Source: Cryptomeria japonica
Lineage: Eukaryota > Streptophyta > Pinopsida > Cupressales > Cupressaceae
Assembly (NCBI RefSeq): GCF_030272615.1
Contig: NC_081410.1
Span: forward strand, 120,406,640 to 120,464,639
DNA: 58,000 nucleotides
Direction: 5' to 3'
Below, piece after piece: positions 43,317 through 55,080 of this stretch. Numbering within the stretch: position 1 is the first letter of the stretch; each line of letters starts with the position of its first letter. Under the pieces are notes generated by a model. It saw nothing but the letters and a program-made list of their open reading frames with translations, did no database searches and was not told the origin of the DNA. The position numbers and the translations under genes were made by a program.

Positions 43317-44852
43317 TGAGACAGCACTGCATATGCACTATGGAAGCCTTCTAAGCTATTGTATCAGTTGTGTATAGAAAATAAACTCAGAATAATAAAC
43401 TGAATTGAAAACATGACAATGTTGAAAATAAAACTAACTACAAAGTAGTGGTTGCAGGAAGGTTGGTTATTTGCAACAACAGTGGCTACAGGATGACTAG
43501 TTATTTGCGACAGCAGTGGGTGTAGGATGATTAGTTATTTGCAACAACAGTGACTGCAAGATGACTGGTTATTTGCAACAACAGTGGTTGCAGGATGACT
43601 GGTTATTTGCAACAGCAGTGGCTGCAGGACAACTATTCTAAAACTAGTGAAATCAAATATGCTGAAAACAATACCTATCATAACCAACTCACTAATTAAA
43701 GTAAAGCATAATGAATAAAAATCTAAATTATGATGAAATCACAGTTCCTCAAGTGACCCTTACTTGAGTTGCTTCAATCTGTCATTAGCATTCCATCTTC
43801 AATAGACAAGATTCAATGCTCAAATAATATTCTTATTGCAAATCAAATATTACATGGACATGCATCAAACTTTCTGATTGAAATTCGACACCATTAACAA
43901 GACTCAACACTAACTGGATACTCTCTAAACACTAACTATTCTCAATACTACCTTCAACACTACTTACTCACAACTCAACAAAATCTCAGATTTATGCTTT
44001 AGGCTTGAGAGTTGAAGTAATTACAAACTCAACAACTTATTACAAATGTCATTTCTCCTATGACAACAAGGAGATGACTTATTCTATTCATGACTGACAA
44101 TAAAGATTAAAGTAACAAGAGTTGAGAGAGTTCTAATCCTCTTTGAACTCTACAACTATAAAGTGCAGTCATGGCTAAACATGTGTAAAAAACATGTTAT
44201 AATTATTTATGAATCATCAAATATTGTTTCCACAATGTTCTCCAATGTTTCTTGACTTCAATAACTCAAAATACATGAACTCATGAAGAGGTAGAAGAGA
44301 CCAAGTTGAACTAGAATTCAATCCTTAACTGCTGCCTGAAAATAAGTCTAGTTTGTTTGAGTCAACTTCTGGTGAATTCTTCTCATTAACCATTGTGAAT
44401 CAGCTCAAATTGTTTAAACCCATTTGAGATATCCTTTTATTCTTTCCAAATAATTTTGAAGATCTGAATTTCATCAAGAAATGATTGAGGTATGCCTATT
44501 TTACTTAAACTGGTCTTTTAACTTTTTCTGCACTTTCAGTCAACTGCTAGATCTGTCAATTGCCAACTTGCTCCTCCTCCTTTCTAGCTATATGAATGAT
44601 TCAAACCACTCAAAAACAATGTGTTAATCCTTCTTAATTAATTTACATTCAATAATAACCATTTATTATAATATTTTATCATCATTTAGCATCAACTAGC
44701 TAGACACTTGTATGCATATCAAACATCATTTAATCCTAGTTAATGCTTCACAAAACCAAGGTAATGTTTGGAAATGACTTGGGAGGACATTATAAACATG
44801 AGGTAAAGTATCATAAAACATGAAATAATATGGTCAATTTATAGGCTCGTCA
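43317..44852 (-). repeat. E5 3' LTR (one end lost)
   Basis: 1,536 bp, ending CGTCA on the + strand. It includes about 171 bases (about 44341-44511) that are deleted from the other copy between short GAAA/TAAA repeats. Confidence 0.85.
43449..43635. repeat. 34-bp minisatellite in E5 left LTR
   Basis: TTATTTGC recurs at 43467, 43501, 43535, 43569 and 43603, exactly every 34 bases. The unit reads about GGTTATTTGCAACARCAGTG with GGTTGCAGGATGACT. Confidence 0.93.
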
Positions 44853-44864
44853 TTCCCCCCAGCT
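44853..44864 (-). other. E5 polypurine tract
   Basis: The minus strand reads AGCTGGGGGGAA at the 3' LTR. A second similar motif (AGCTGGGGGG with GAGGACAAATG) lies at about 45084-45112, possibly a duplicated or extra PPT. Confidence 0.85.
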
Positions 44865-45665
44865 AAAATCTTGCTTGTCCTCAAGCAAGGAGTAGACATT
44901 GTTTATGCATGAAATTTTGTGACTGTCATATCCTCTTCCTTGGCTCTTGTCTTTTCTTTTCATTGTATTTTATGCTACAAGGGATTTGAAAATATTCTTT
45001 CCATTCTTTACTATTTATAATCATTCCTTGATCTTGTTCCATCATCTCTATGGTGTAGGACAACAATACAAGGCATGGATATTTCCCCCCAGCTGAAAGG
45101 TCATTTGTCCTCAAATAACAATGAATGGATGAGGGTGGAAAAATAAATAAGTTATGAAGTATGTAACTAGAAAAATGACAATTGACAAACACATTTTAAT
45201 GCATAGATAACCAATTAACTAAAAATGATAAATATTACAAATAAATGGAAATCATAAATGTAAGTACCTTTGGTTCTTTGGAAAGCTGCAAATGCTGAAA
45301 GTACAAGTCCCTAAGTAGTCGAGTTTACAGGTCCCTTTAAGAATACTGCATATTTTACATTAATAGTTGTTGTAGGCTTCTTGGAAGATTGTGTAGGTTG
45401 ATTGTTTAGTCACACTACAACTATTGCAAGTAACTTAAAAAGGCTGCAAACTTTTTGAACAATTGTTGCACTCCATCCAATGACTTTAGTACAACTCTGA
45501 AAGAGTCATTTAAACAAGAAGAATTTGGGGAAACAACTTCACTAGACAACACCTAACTAACTAAGCATGAACAAATGAAGAAAAAGGCATCTAAGACATT
45601 TTGCAAGAGCACTTATTGAATGAAAAACCTATCCTAACCTACACTAACTAGCAAATAAGACTCAA

Positions 45666-46109
45666 TCAAATAAAACCATTCACTGGTTCTATGAAATATT
45701 TGCCCTTTCTCAGCAACTTACAATACTTCACATGCTTATGTGCAACCAAAAAGAGTTGCAATATCAATAGAAACTTAACAAACAACTGCAATGACTTTTC
45801 AAAGACATTAACAAACTCTTTTACAACTTCACATTGACCATACATAATGTTGTTTTGAAGTGGATAAGAGAGATGAAACCATTCTTCTTCAGCTGCAACT
45901 AAAAATACAACTTCATCTTGAACTGCAACTTCATGCTTGGATGCAATAAGTTGTGATGATTTGCTTGCCTCCTTCTTCGCTAGATGTTTGATGGGACATC
46001 CTCGTGAAAGAAAAAATTTAGAACCCTCCTTGGTTCTTTTGTGTTGATGGGTTGCCTCTTTGTCCTCTTCTTGATTTGCAAACATCAATTTGTGTGACTG
46101 ATTTGACAA
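45666..46109 (-). CDS. ORF of unknown function inside E5
   Basis: 147 codons on the element's sense strand, about 440 bases after the primer site. The product is lysine/glutamate-rich at the N-terminus and hydrophobic in the last third (FEKSLQLFVKFLLILQLFLVAHKHV), which could be a membrane segment or a helix. It has no zinc knuckle, gag domain or pol motif. In an element this small it may be a relic of gag or an unrelated frame. Its identity is unknown. Confidence 0.35.
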   Translation of the reverse strand: MSNQSHKLMFANQEEDKEATHQHKRTKEGSKFFLSRGCPIKHLAKKEASKSSQLIASKHEVAVQDEVVFLVAAEEEWFHLSYPLQNNIMYGQCEVVKEFVNVFEKSLQLFVKFLLILQLFLVAHKHVKYCKLLRKGKYFIEPVNGFI

Positions 46110-46546
46110 AAATATATAAAGTTATGCACTTTTCTTTTGCTACTCATGATTTTCTCTATAAAAGATACTTGTTGAGCATCCAAATTTAAGCAAAAATTCT
46201 CTCTGTCATCCCAAAACATGTCTACATCAATATCTCCTTTATTTTTCAGCATTAGAGGACTGAATTATTCTTTATGGCAGCTCTCTTCTTGAAGTAAGGG
46301 TTCTAATTTGACATCATGTTCAACAACCTTGTGTATGGTAACTTCTTCATTTTAAAATAACAAGGTTATCTTCCTTTGCCTTCACACAAACCAGCACCTT
46401 GTCATCAATAGATGAACAAAATTCCTCTATGATGTTAGAGAACATGTCTTCATTAATTTCCAAACTTACTGCAAATGATATTGGCAATTGGTTATTGTGG
46501 TTCGTTGACTTCTAAAATAACTTAGCGACTCTCACAGCTTGACTCA

Positions 46547-46564
46547 TCCCCAGTAACGATGCCA
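46547..46564 (-). other. E5 primer-binding site (tRNA-Asp type)
   Basis: The minus strand reads TGGCATCGTTACTGGGGA. It differs from the Athila-type TGGCGCCGTTGCCGGGGA at four sites, all transitions. It sits four bases from the LTR start at 46569. Confidence 0.78.
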
Positions 46565-46568
46565 AAAA

Positions 46569-48005
46569 TGTTGAGATTTTTAATTGCAATCGAGGTTGAA
46601 ATACTAATTCAGGAACCCTTCATGAACTAGAAGCTACACTTAATTATCAACCCAGGGACGTGAACTTGAAATGAGACAGCATTGTATATGCACTATGGAA
46701 GCCTTCTAAGCTATTGTATCAGTTGTGTATAGCAAATTAACTCAGAATAATAAATTGAATTGAAAACATGACAATGTTGAAAATAAAACTAACTACACAG
46801 CAGTGATTGCAGGAAGACTAGTTATTTGTAATAGCAGTGGTTGCAGGATGACTGGTTATTTGCAACAGCAGTGGCTGCAGGATGATTGGTTATTTGCAAC
46901 AACAATGGCTGCAGGATGACTGGTTATTTTCAACAGCAGTGGCTACAGGACGACTGTTCTAAAACTAGTGAAATCAAATATGTTGAAAACAAAACCTATC
47001 ATAACCAACTCACTAATTAAAGTAAAGCTTAATGAATAAAAATCTAAACTATGATGAAATCACAGTTCCTCAAGTGGCCCTTGCTTGAGTTGCTTCAATT
47101 TGTCATTAGCTTTCCATCTTCAATAAGAAATCTTCAATGCTCAAATAATCTTCTTATTGCAAATCAAATATTACATGGACATGCATCAAACTTGCTGATT
47201 GAAATTGGACACCATTAACAAGACTCAACACTAACTGGATACTCTCTAAACACTAACTATTCTCAATACTACCTTCAACACTACTTACTCACAACTCAAC
47301 AAAATCTCATATTTATGCTTGAGGCTTGAGAGTTGAGATAATTACAAACTCAACAACTTATTAAAAATGTCATTTCTCCTGTGACAACAAGGAGATGACT
47401 TATTCTATTCATGACTGATAATAAAGATTAAACTAACAAGAGTTGAGAGATTTTTAATCCTCTTCGAACTCTACAACTATAAAGTACAATCATGGCTGAA
47501 CATGTGTACAAAACATGTTATAATTATTTATGAATCATCAAATATTGTTTCCACAATCTTCTCCAATGTTTATTGACTTCAATAACTCAAAATACATGAA
47601 CTCATGAAGAGGTAGAAGAGTCCAAGTTGAACTAGAACTCGATCCTTAACTGCTGCCTGAAACTGGTCTTTTGACATTTTCTGCACTTTCAGTCAACTGC
47701 TAGATCTGTCAATTGCCAACTTGCTCCTCCTCCTTTCTAGCTATATGAACGACTCAAACCACTCAAAAACAAAATTTTAATCCTTCTTAATTAATTTCAA
47801 TTCAATAATAACCATTTATTATAATATTTTATCATCATTTAGCATCAACTAGCTAGACACTTATATGCATATCAAACATCATTTAATCCTAGTTAATGCA
47901 TCACAAAACCAAGGTAATGTTTGGAAATGACTTGGAAGGAAATTATAAGCATGAGGTAAAGTATCATAAAACATGAAATAATATAGTCAATTTATAGGCT
48001 CATCA
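46569..48005 (-). repeat. E5 5' LTR
   Basis: The + strand runs TGTTGAG...CTCATCA. The part from 46672 aligns with 43317-44852; the first 103 bases do not. It contains five 34-bp minisatellite units (about 46800-46960). Confidence 0.82.
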
Positions 48006-48949
48006 GTAGGTGTGGACAACAATGATCATACTAGCAAGCCATGTTATAATAGGTGACCGAGAACAAAGGTCTAAAGATTTATAACCTTACGCAACAAGGG
48101 ACACTATATAACACAACACCACCAATTTGGGGACACGTCAATGAATGAATACAAGAAAAAATGAGGCCTCATATGTCCCCCTTAAGATGTCAACATATTG
48201 TCATTTGGATATCTTAAGTAAGATCGAGATCCACATCAAGGTTAAAACACCTTCAACACCAAGGAGATGTTCTCAACAAAAATTCATCAATCCAAGATAG
48301 GAAGAAAGTCATGTTATAAAGGATACAATTCATTGACAAAGGGGGGGATTATTCCAAATATGATGATTATTATGTTGAGTGGTTGTCATTAATGTCTCTA
48401 ATGTTCTTTGCATTGGTGATCTAGAATATGTGTTCCCAAAATATTTGGTGCTCTGGAAGATGTGTTTTTAGTGATCTGAATATCTTTGGTTATCAGATAT
48501 GGTGCTGATCAATGGTATTCATGCATATTGAGGTTCCATTCTTATTTTTGATATTTTGGAAAAAGGTGTTTGGGTTTGAATTAAGTCCAAAATTAGTGGA
48601 TGTGTAGTGGTTTTTGATATAGCGTGTGATTCATGTTTTGGGTCCGAAATTTGTAATGATTGTAATATGTTGATTTGAATGTTGATGTGTGTTGTGGTAT
48701 GTTCTACTTCTCATTCCTTCCCACCACCAAAATTTTTAGTGTTGACCTATTTCAGATCTTTGTCTTAGCCGACTTGGAATATTATGCTTCTAGAAAGACA
48801 ATATATATATGAGGATGATCTGATTGTGTTAGATATAGAAAAACTATTGCAATTTTTTGAAGATATGAGAGATTGCAAAAGAAATATCTGATTGTTGGTG
48901 ATATGTGAGAGTGTCTTGGTATTGAGACACTGGAAGCAACCTGGTTTTG
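48006..48949. other. Unassigned stretch right of E5
   Basis: No supportable gene. Only short ORFs with no recognisable content. Confidence 0.5.
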
Positions 48950-49325
48950 CATATTATGTTTAAATGGTGGATTCTTTCTTTCTTTCTTTCTCTCTTTGAT
49001 GATGAGCCTTTTTCTGCTCAATGAGCCCACCTGTAGTAAGCATTCTGATAGTGAGCCATCCTTTGTAAAAATCACCTTAACTGGTGTCACCTTAATCGGT
49101 GTTTTATATTGAGAACTAACATTCTATGTGTTTTTTCCCTTCTTGGGTTTTCCACGTCATATCTAGTGTTCATTGTGTGATTTGTTATATGGTTATGCTT
49201 TTTCATGTTATATCTATCTTAGTTAATTATGTTGCTTTGGATCCGGATGTGAAAAGAATAAAAGTAATTGTTTTAAATTATCAACTGATTCACACCCCCC
49301 CCCCTCTCAGTTGCCCATATATTCA
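48950..49325 (+). repeat. Copia-type LTR fragment, related to the E4 LTR
   Basis: It carries GGGTTTTCCACGTCATAT, GTGTTCATTGTGTGATTTG and a CTGATTCACACC run ending in a C-run followed by TCTCAGTTGCC, in the order seen at the end of the E4 LTR in its own sense. A CTTT microsatellite lies at 48970-48996. The left end is not defined and no TSD was found. A tRNA-Met-like piece (TTGTATCAAGA) about 15 bases beyond the end is too diverged to count. Confidence 0.5.
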
Positions 49326-50199
49326 ATAGTTTATAGTTGTATCAAGATTAATTAAGTTGTTTGAAATAAGTGTCCCTTTGATATGAACATCAACAATAAG
49401 GCTATCAAAGTCTGAGTATATAGGGATGACCAAGGTTTTTAACACATATCAACCAATTATCCTATGAAATGGATAGTCTAGGGGTATTTCCTTTTTCTCC
49501 CTCACCATTAAAGACACAATTCCTTGATAGTTTTAGTGTAGATTGGTACATCTTTTATAGCTTGGATGAGAAGAATATTGACCTAAACATTCTTCAAATT
49601 CCCAAAGAGTTCAAACTCAAGATTAGGGTGGTGTTTATGGGTAGCCAACTTTACTAGAAAGGGTGGTTCTTTGTTTTTGACATCAACATGTGTTTGGATC
49701 TATTTAGGTTGGTAATTGTTAGTGGCATTTATGGTTGGCTCATCATCAAATAACTATAATTTATAGAGATGTAGGACCAACAAGAGTCTTTCACTAGCAC
49801 AAGTAGATATAATTGATTTCAAATGCATAGATTGGATATTGGATGGCCTTATTATTGCAAGCCTATTGAACAAGCTTTTTATTAATAATGGGTACAAGTT
49901 GAACAAGCAACTACGGTGTTCTTGGTTGTGTGGGAGTAGATGTGTTTTGGTAAGGCATATTTTTTTATTATTGAGGTAATATGCTAAGCATGAGTGTGAG
50001 CTACTAATGTAAAGGTTGGGTGTTACTATAGGTAAAGAATATTAGTATTTTTCATTGTTGCTTGCCTTTCCATTATTGTGGCCATGGGTTTTGAGGAGAT
50101 TGTCATTGTTGATTGTAGTGAGGAAACTAATACCGGTATTGTTGTGGTCATGTCCCTTGCTATGGTTTTCACTGAGAAATGTATAAGATTTGTCCTTCT
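49326..50199. other. Unassigned stretch before the E6 gag remnant
   Basis: No supportable gene. The right part may contain more decayed pol or gag of E6 on the minus strand. Confidence 0.45.
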
Positions 50200-51730
50200 T
50201 CATCCTCCAAGGCATAGAATCTAGGTTTGCTTTCTTTTTTTTAGAGATGCTAGCAATCTTCTTGCACTTGCAATTGGCCTTCTTTTGTCTCTAGTGAGGG
50301 AAGTACTATGTAAGATTTGCTTCAAAATCCTATTGTTTTTTATTTATATGAAGGGTATTGAATTGTGTTTCAAGATGACTAATGATGTCATCCTTCATGT
50401 TGGAGAGAATATTGTTGAGCTCTATTCTAGAGACACTAATAGATGTGTTAATGGTAGGTAGGAGTCTAGAGATTTTAGTTTTCCTTAGAGTTGATCAAGA
50501 GTAGTTCCTACAAATCTAACGAATTTCATCACAAGGTAAACAAGATATATAGGCTTGCTCCAATAAGATTCAAGATATTTGGATATAGTTTTAATTTACT
50601 CTTCTCAAGAACACCAACTTGAGAGACGCATGAGAAATATTGTTATATCTTGATTTTTTTAAATAGATCTGAAATCTCTCCATGTAATCCTCAAGAGGTT
50701 TGTGCTTCTTCTATGACATTATAAAAACATCTTCTCTTTTTATGTTGCCTCCTCGACGGTAGTCCTAATACTTTTATAGGAACTTTTAATTCATTGTGTC
50801 CTAGCTTGTAATGAAATTTCTACCCAGTTCTATAAACCATCTCAAAGCAACATCCTGCAAGGTAGTTGTGAAAAGTTTAAGTCTATGGGAATTAGTCATA
50901 TAATCATAGCTATGAAATGTGACATCAAATTTAAATAAAAAGGTATCAAGGTCTTTTTTGATTAGTGTTAGGGTTTTAAGGCAGACTAGAGTAATAAACA
51001 ATATTAAATATAATGTAAAAAATAGAGACCAAAATAACAAATCACAATAACACAAAAATTTAATGTGGGTTACATCCACTAGAGAAACAACTATCCACTT
51101 CTTTTCTATTATCCAACAAAGGGAAAATTACAATATAATATATTTCATTTTACACAACCACTTATTTTATATGTCTTTTTGGTAGTTTACAAAGGTCATT
51201 TTGCATGCCTAAATAAATAGTTGACTCCTTTATCAAATAATGGGAGATTTTTGCTTCGAGGGTGCTACCTCCAGTAGCCCCTAGACCCCTACTATTGGCT
51301 CCATCCCCAAGCCCCTACTTGGGAGATGATCCCCCTGGGCCCTACACGAGGGGCTTTGGCCACCCTACACTCGCCCATAAATTAATTTGGAGAAAATGCA
51401 ATTGACAAAGGCACCAAAATATAATCCTCATAGCATGATCAGTCGACACATGTCAACAATTAGGCCATAGAAGTTAGGTAAGGAAGATGGGGGGTTCTTG
51501 AGGGTAAAAACATGTTCTTGGTTAGTAATTGGAAACTCAAAAGTAATTGGCTCCATGGGGTTCTCTACTTCCTCATTAGCTATTATATGAAGTATATCTT
51601 TTGTTGTTGTGAATGCTTCTAGTGATTGTGATTCCTTTGACGATGCTACATATTTTGTTGTCTCGATGATATCTTCTTGACTCTTAATAGATGGAAGGAA
51701 TCTTCCTAAAGAATCCCTATGTTGTTGCAT
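50200..51730 (-). pseudogene. gag: E6: Ty3/gypsy gag remnant, split by a solo LTR
   Basis: On the minus strand the N-terminal piece (51730-51459) reads MQQHRDSLGRFLPSIKSQ to NPPSSLPNFYGL. After the solo LTR insertion the frame resumes with IKKDLDTFLFKFDVTFHSYDY, LKLFTTTLQDVALRWF and LGRNFITS, the retrotransposon gag core, then LEDYMERF. Beyond about 50800 it decays through many stops and frame changes. It lies just inside the E6 primer site, as gag should. The gag packages element RNA in intact relatives. Here it is long dead. Confidence 0.82.
50966..51458 (-). repeat. Solo LTR (493 bp) inserted in E6 gag, TSD ATTAG
   Basis: TGTTAGGG...TGTCAACA flanked by ATTAG at 50961-50965 and 51459-51463. 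Removing it and one ATTAG rejoins the gag frame. There is no interior, so it arose by LTR-LTR recombination. It resembles the LTR start at 54807 (AATTTAATGTGG with GGGTTACATCCAC versus TTTTAATGTGG with GGGCTACATCCAC). The strand is inferred from that resemblance. Confidence 0.9.
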
Positions 51731-51898
51731 ACAATGAAAGTTTTGATCTTATGGGCTATCTTCTTGCACCTGTTAGTACATAGTTGAATTTTATCTCAAA
51801 AGCTACTATTCCTAATACTAGAAAACCAAATTCTAAGGTAATGAGAGAAAATAACATATAAGAAAACCTAAACTTAGAGGTCTTAAACCTTAGCATCA

Positions 51899-51916
51899 TC
51901 CTCGACAATGGTGCCA
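51899..51916 (-). other. E6 primer-binding site (tRNA-Asp type)
   Basis: The minus strand reads TGGCACCATTGTCGAGGA, four transitions from TGGCGCCGTTGCCGGGGA. It is four bases from the LTR start at 51921, the same spacing as in E5. Confidence 0.75.
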
Positions 51917-51920
51917 AAAA

Positions 51921-54182
51921 TGATTGACTCCTACTAAGTGCAATAGATTGATGCAAAAAAATCAATGCATACGGATTAATGGACCAACAAATCCCTTAAC
52001 AAGTAATTTATTGTCTTAGAGAGGTTCATATAATCATTGACTAAGGATGTGTCTTCTTGGATGATGTTGGTATTATATGTGCAGCTAAGGGATCCCTAAG
52101 TTATCTATCAATTAAATATAGGAAACTAATTGAATTCAACAACTAAAGCCAAAAAAAATGTTGGAAGTAAACCTATCTACATAGTAGTGTCTATGAGTCA
52201 TGGGTTAATTGACACAACCATGGTTGCAGGTGATACAAAACTATGACTATGTTGCAACTTAAGACATGATCTTATTTTATCGATATTATTAACAGATTAT
52301 ACCAATTCAACTCAAGAGGAACAATATAACAGTGAATCTATGAAGGTAATCAACAATTTAACTAACATTAATACTAACAATATATATTATAAAGATGAGT
52401 ACAATACCTCAAGTGGCCCTTCTTGAGTATTATAACCTTTGATCACAAATATTGATGTAACTCTAGATATCATCAACACTCCTCATTTATTCAATATTTA
52501 AATGGATACATAACTAATAATCACAACCTACTAGATTGACATGAAAATATGACCAAATCTAGTAAATATAAAGGGTTATATATTCTCAAGTTAACCCCAG
52601 ACTTTGACAAGATTTGGACTTTATCCATGGTCCGGGGAGTGCGTAACTTGTTAGAAAATGGTGTCTAAACTTTGCATATAAATAAGGTTAGTATTTTCAG
52701 TAAGTTTTCATTTGACCATGAATTGGTCTGAAATTCTCCCCAAACCTTCAGATTGGCTAAATAAGCATGTTGATAAGTTGTTGTGGCAAGATCATTGATT
52801 GATTTAAAGATATTAATTTATCTATTTTTAATGACATGAAATGAAAGCTTCAAAGTTTATTTTGAAGGTCTTGGAGGCTCCAGATGGGCCCAAAAGTTGT
52901 TATAAGTAATGTGGTACATTATAGTGTGATAAATTGGTTCATGAGCTTCTACTTCAAATCGTTCATCAATCGAACACTCAATTTAAAAGTTATTGCCTCT
53001 AGAAGTTGGGTCTCCAAAAATAGGAAATATAAAAATGTATTGGCCAGATAAATGAGTTGTAAAAGGTAGTTACACATGTTGGTGTGTGTATTGACACATC
53101 ATAGGTTACATCATAGGTTATCTTGTATCATAGATAAGATGGGCGCCACTCTCGGGTGGTTTTAGCCCATAGTTTTTTAATACATTTGACAATTTCATGT
53201 ATTGTATCTCCTATATAGTAGGTGCATGAGATAGAGGTTGTGTGTAAGATTCTTATAGCCATTGAGTTACCTTTGGATCTTTGGTTGGTGATACTCGCAT
53301 GAGAAGCTTTCTCTACAAGTATATATATTCTATTATTGATTTTTGAATAATATATTGGGTGAATTTTGGAGTGTGGGTTATTTCTTTAGAAAGGGTTTTC
53401 TCCATGCAAATTACTATGTTGTGTTATGCATGCTATTTATGTTTATTTTTGTAAAGTTTTTGTAACTATTGTAAATATTTGAGAAGTTTTGCATTACCCT
53501 CTTCTCAAGGTTAGTGTAGGAAGTTGTTCCACTACTTATCTTCCTTACATTACTTAAGACTCTAAAATAACCTACTAGCATATGTTGATCCTCCATGAAA
53601 ATGAAGATGTTAATTCTCCTACATAACTGAAAATAACAATCGAACTAACAAGAATCACATTTCTAATGGTACTCTTATTACAACTGAAGAACAATAAGTA
53701 TAGGAAATGTGCAAGATAGATCAATACCATTATGAACCATGTCTCATTATCCCTCAAGATCCTCCTTTCCCTTCTAATGCATTTATTCTTTAGTTATAGC
53801 ATCGATAGAAAGAACATTCGACTGCTTCCACTATAGACAACTACATTATACACAATGCTTATTCGACTACTACCTTGTGAGCTATAGGGGACACTATGTT
53901 GCAGTAGTTTTCTTTGGCTATGTAGGACAACAATTGGACTCATTGTTTCAACTTAGTGTCTCAAAAATAATCCATCCATATCACTACCATTTATAAAATC
54001 ATAAGATGATATCATCTACAAATATTCATAAAACATATGCATTCATTATATATGAAATATATATCATCCATTTATACTTAGAAAGTATTAATAGATTTCA
54101 GACCAAAGTCTTAGAGTATATAATATGTCATGTGGAATATGAAATAAAATATGTAAAATAGGGTCAATTCTAGAGCCCATCA
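51921..54182 (-). repeat. E6 5' LTR (about 2.26 kb, may contain another insertion)
   Basis: It starts TGATTGACTCC after the primer site and ends AGAGCCCATCA, like the E5 LTR end TAGGCTCATCA. It shares the inverted-repeat motif CCTCAAGTGGCCCTT followed by CTTGAGT with the E5 LTRs (52407-52428). The stretch about 53077-53555 has features of a + strand copia LTR (GGGTTTTCTCCATGCAAATT near 53393) and may be a further solo LTR; I could not find its TSD. The E6 3' LTR was not found in the window. Confidence 0.68.
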
Positions 54183-54806
54183 ATAGGAACACATAAAACA
54201 TCATGAAATGTCCCTTCACTAATGCCAACAAACCCTCTCCTAAGAAACTCTTCTAGTGAATTATTACCCACGAGATATCTAGAACTGAATATGGATCTAA
54301 GGATGTGAAACTTTCCTTTGTATTGGCCATGTGGTGAGAAAGTACCCAAGTAAATCACCCATGAGCTTGGTTGAGAAACTACTGCAACAAGAGCCTTTCC
54401 TTTCCTTTCTCCCTATTGTAATTAGTGGCCTTTGCAGATTCACCCAAATCTTTCTTTGTACATTATGGTACTTATATGTTGTTCTTTTCAAGAAGATGTG
54501 TGAGATGAGCTACTTGCTTTTTCAAACACTTATTCTTGTCATGACTAGGTTTTTTACAAAAGGCACACTTAACCTTGTCCTTCTTATACTTGTATTTTGA
54601 AGAAGAGGTTTCAATATTCAAGACAACTTGTTTGTGATCTTGTTTCTTATTCTATTTGCAATTGTCATTCTAATCTTTGTTGTCTTATTTTGTAGTTAAG
54701 GCATGAGAATTAGAAAGATTGATTGTGCCCATTTGAACCAACTTATCTATCTCTTTTACAAGCTCATTTTCTAATGCAACAAGAGTAGGCATTGTATAAG
54801 AAACTC
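54183..54806 (-). pseudogene. Copia gag zinc knuckle and start of protease, remnant cut by E6
   Basis: On the minus strand: MPTLVALENELVKEIDKLV, then lysine-rich sequence and the zinc knuckle CAFCKKPSHDKNKC (about 54529-54570, C-x2-C-x4-H-x4-C), then a protease-like block in another frame (GNNSLEEFLRRGFVGISEGTFHDVLCVP), which in copia proteins precedes the pre-integrase domain. The frame ends exactly at the E6 LTR edge (54182/54183), so E6 inserted into this older element. On the other side it is interrupted by an LTR start at 54807. Confidence 0.75.
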
Positions 54807-55080
54807 TTGTTAGGAATTGCATGCAAAAAATATCAACTATATGCAGATAAATATTTAATATAGGAATAAAAAAATAGAAATAATAATTGAGAGGAGAAAA
54901 TTTTAATGTGGTTCACCCAAACTTGGGCTACATCCACCAAATAGATAGTCCAATATTATTAACCAGCAAATCGAACCAATTACAACCAACAATCCCTTGC
55001 AACTCAATATCACTACAAAATGCTACAAAATTCTCTACAGAAAAACCCTAACCCTTAGCCTTTTTATCAAGACTTATGTT
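54807..55080 (-). repeat. LTR fragment inserted in the copia gag remnant
   Basis: It starts TGTTAGGAATTGCATGC directly after gag sequence and shares AATGTGG...CTACATCCAC with the solo LTR at 50966. The right end is not defined. ACTCT precedes it, but I did not find a convincing second copy as a TSD. Confidence 0.5.

Larger units (their letters stand above)
43317..48005 (-). mobile_element. E5: short non-autonomous Athila-like LTR element
   Basis: The repeated blocks 43317-44852 and 46672-48005 are direct repeats. Beside the left one the minus strand has the PPT AGCTGGGGGGAA preceded by GAGGACAAGCAAGATTTT, a 3' end arrangement known from Athila-type gypsy elements. Beside the right one is a tRNA-Asp-like primer site. 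The interior is only about 1.7 kb and encodes no pol. No TSD is found, which fits loss of the left LTR end: the first 103 bases of the right LTR (46569-46671) have no counterpart on the left. Confidence 0.82.

Noticed and set aside
43449-43635. 34-bp repeats as a possible CRISPR array
   Set aside because: The period equals the unit length with no spacers, and the array is duplicated in two LTRs.
44926-45192. 88-codon minus ORF near the E5 PPT
   Set aside because: It spans the PPT-proximal region with no recognisable motif. No support beyond being open.
53077-53555. Second solo copia LTR inside the E6 LTR
   Set aside because: Internal features look LTR-like, but I could not place TG...CA ends with a matching duplication, so no separate element is called.
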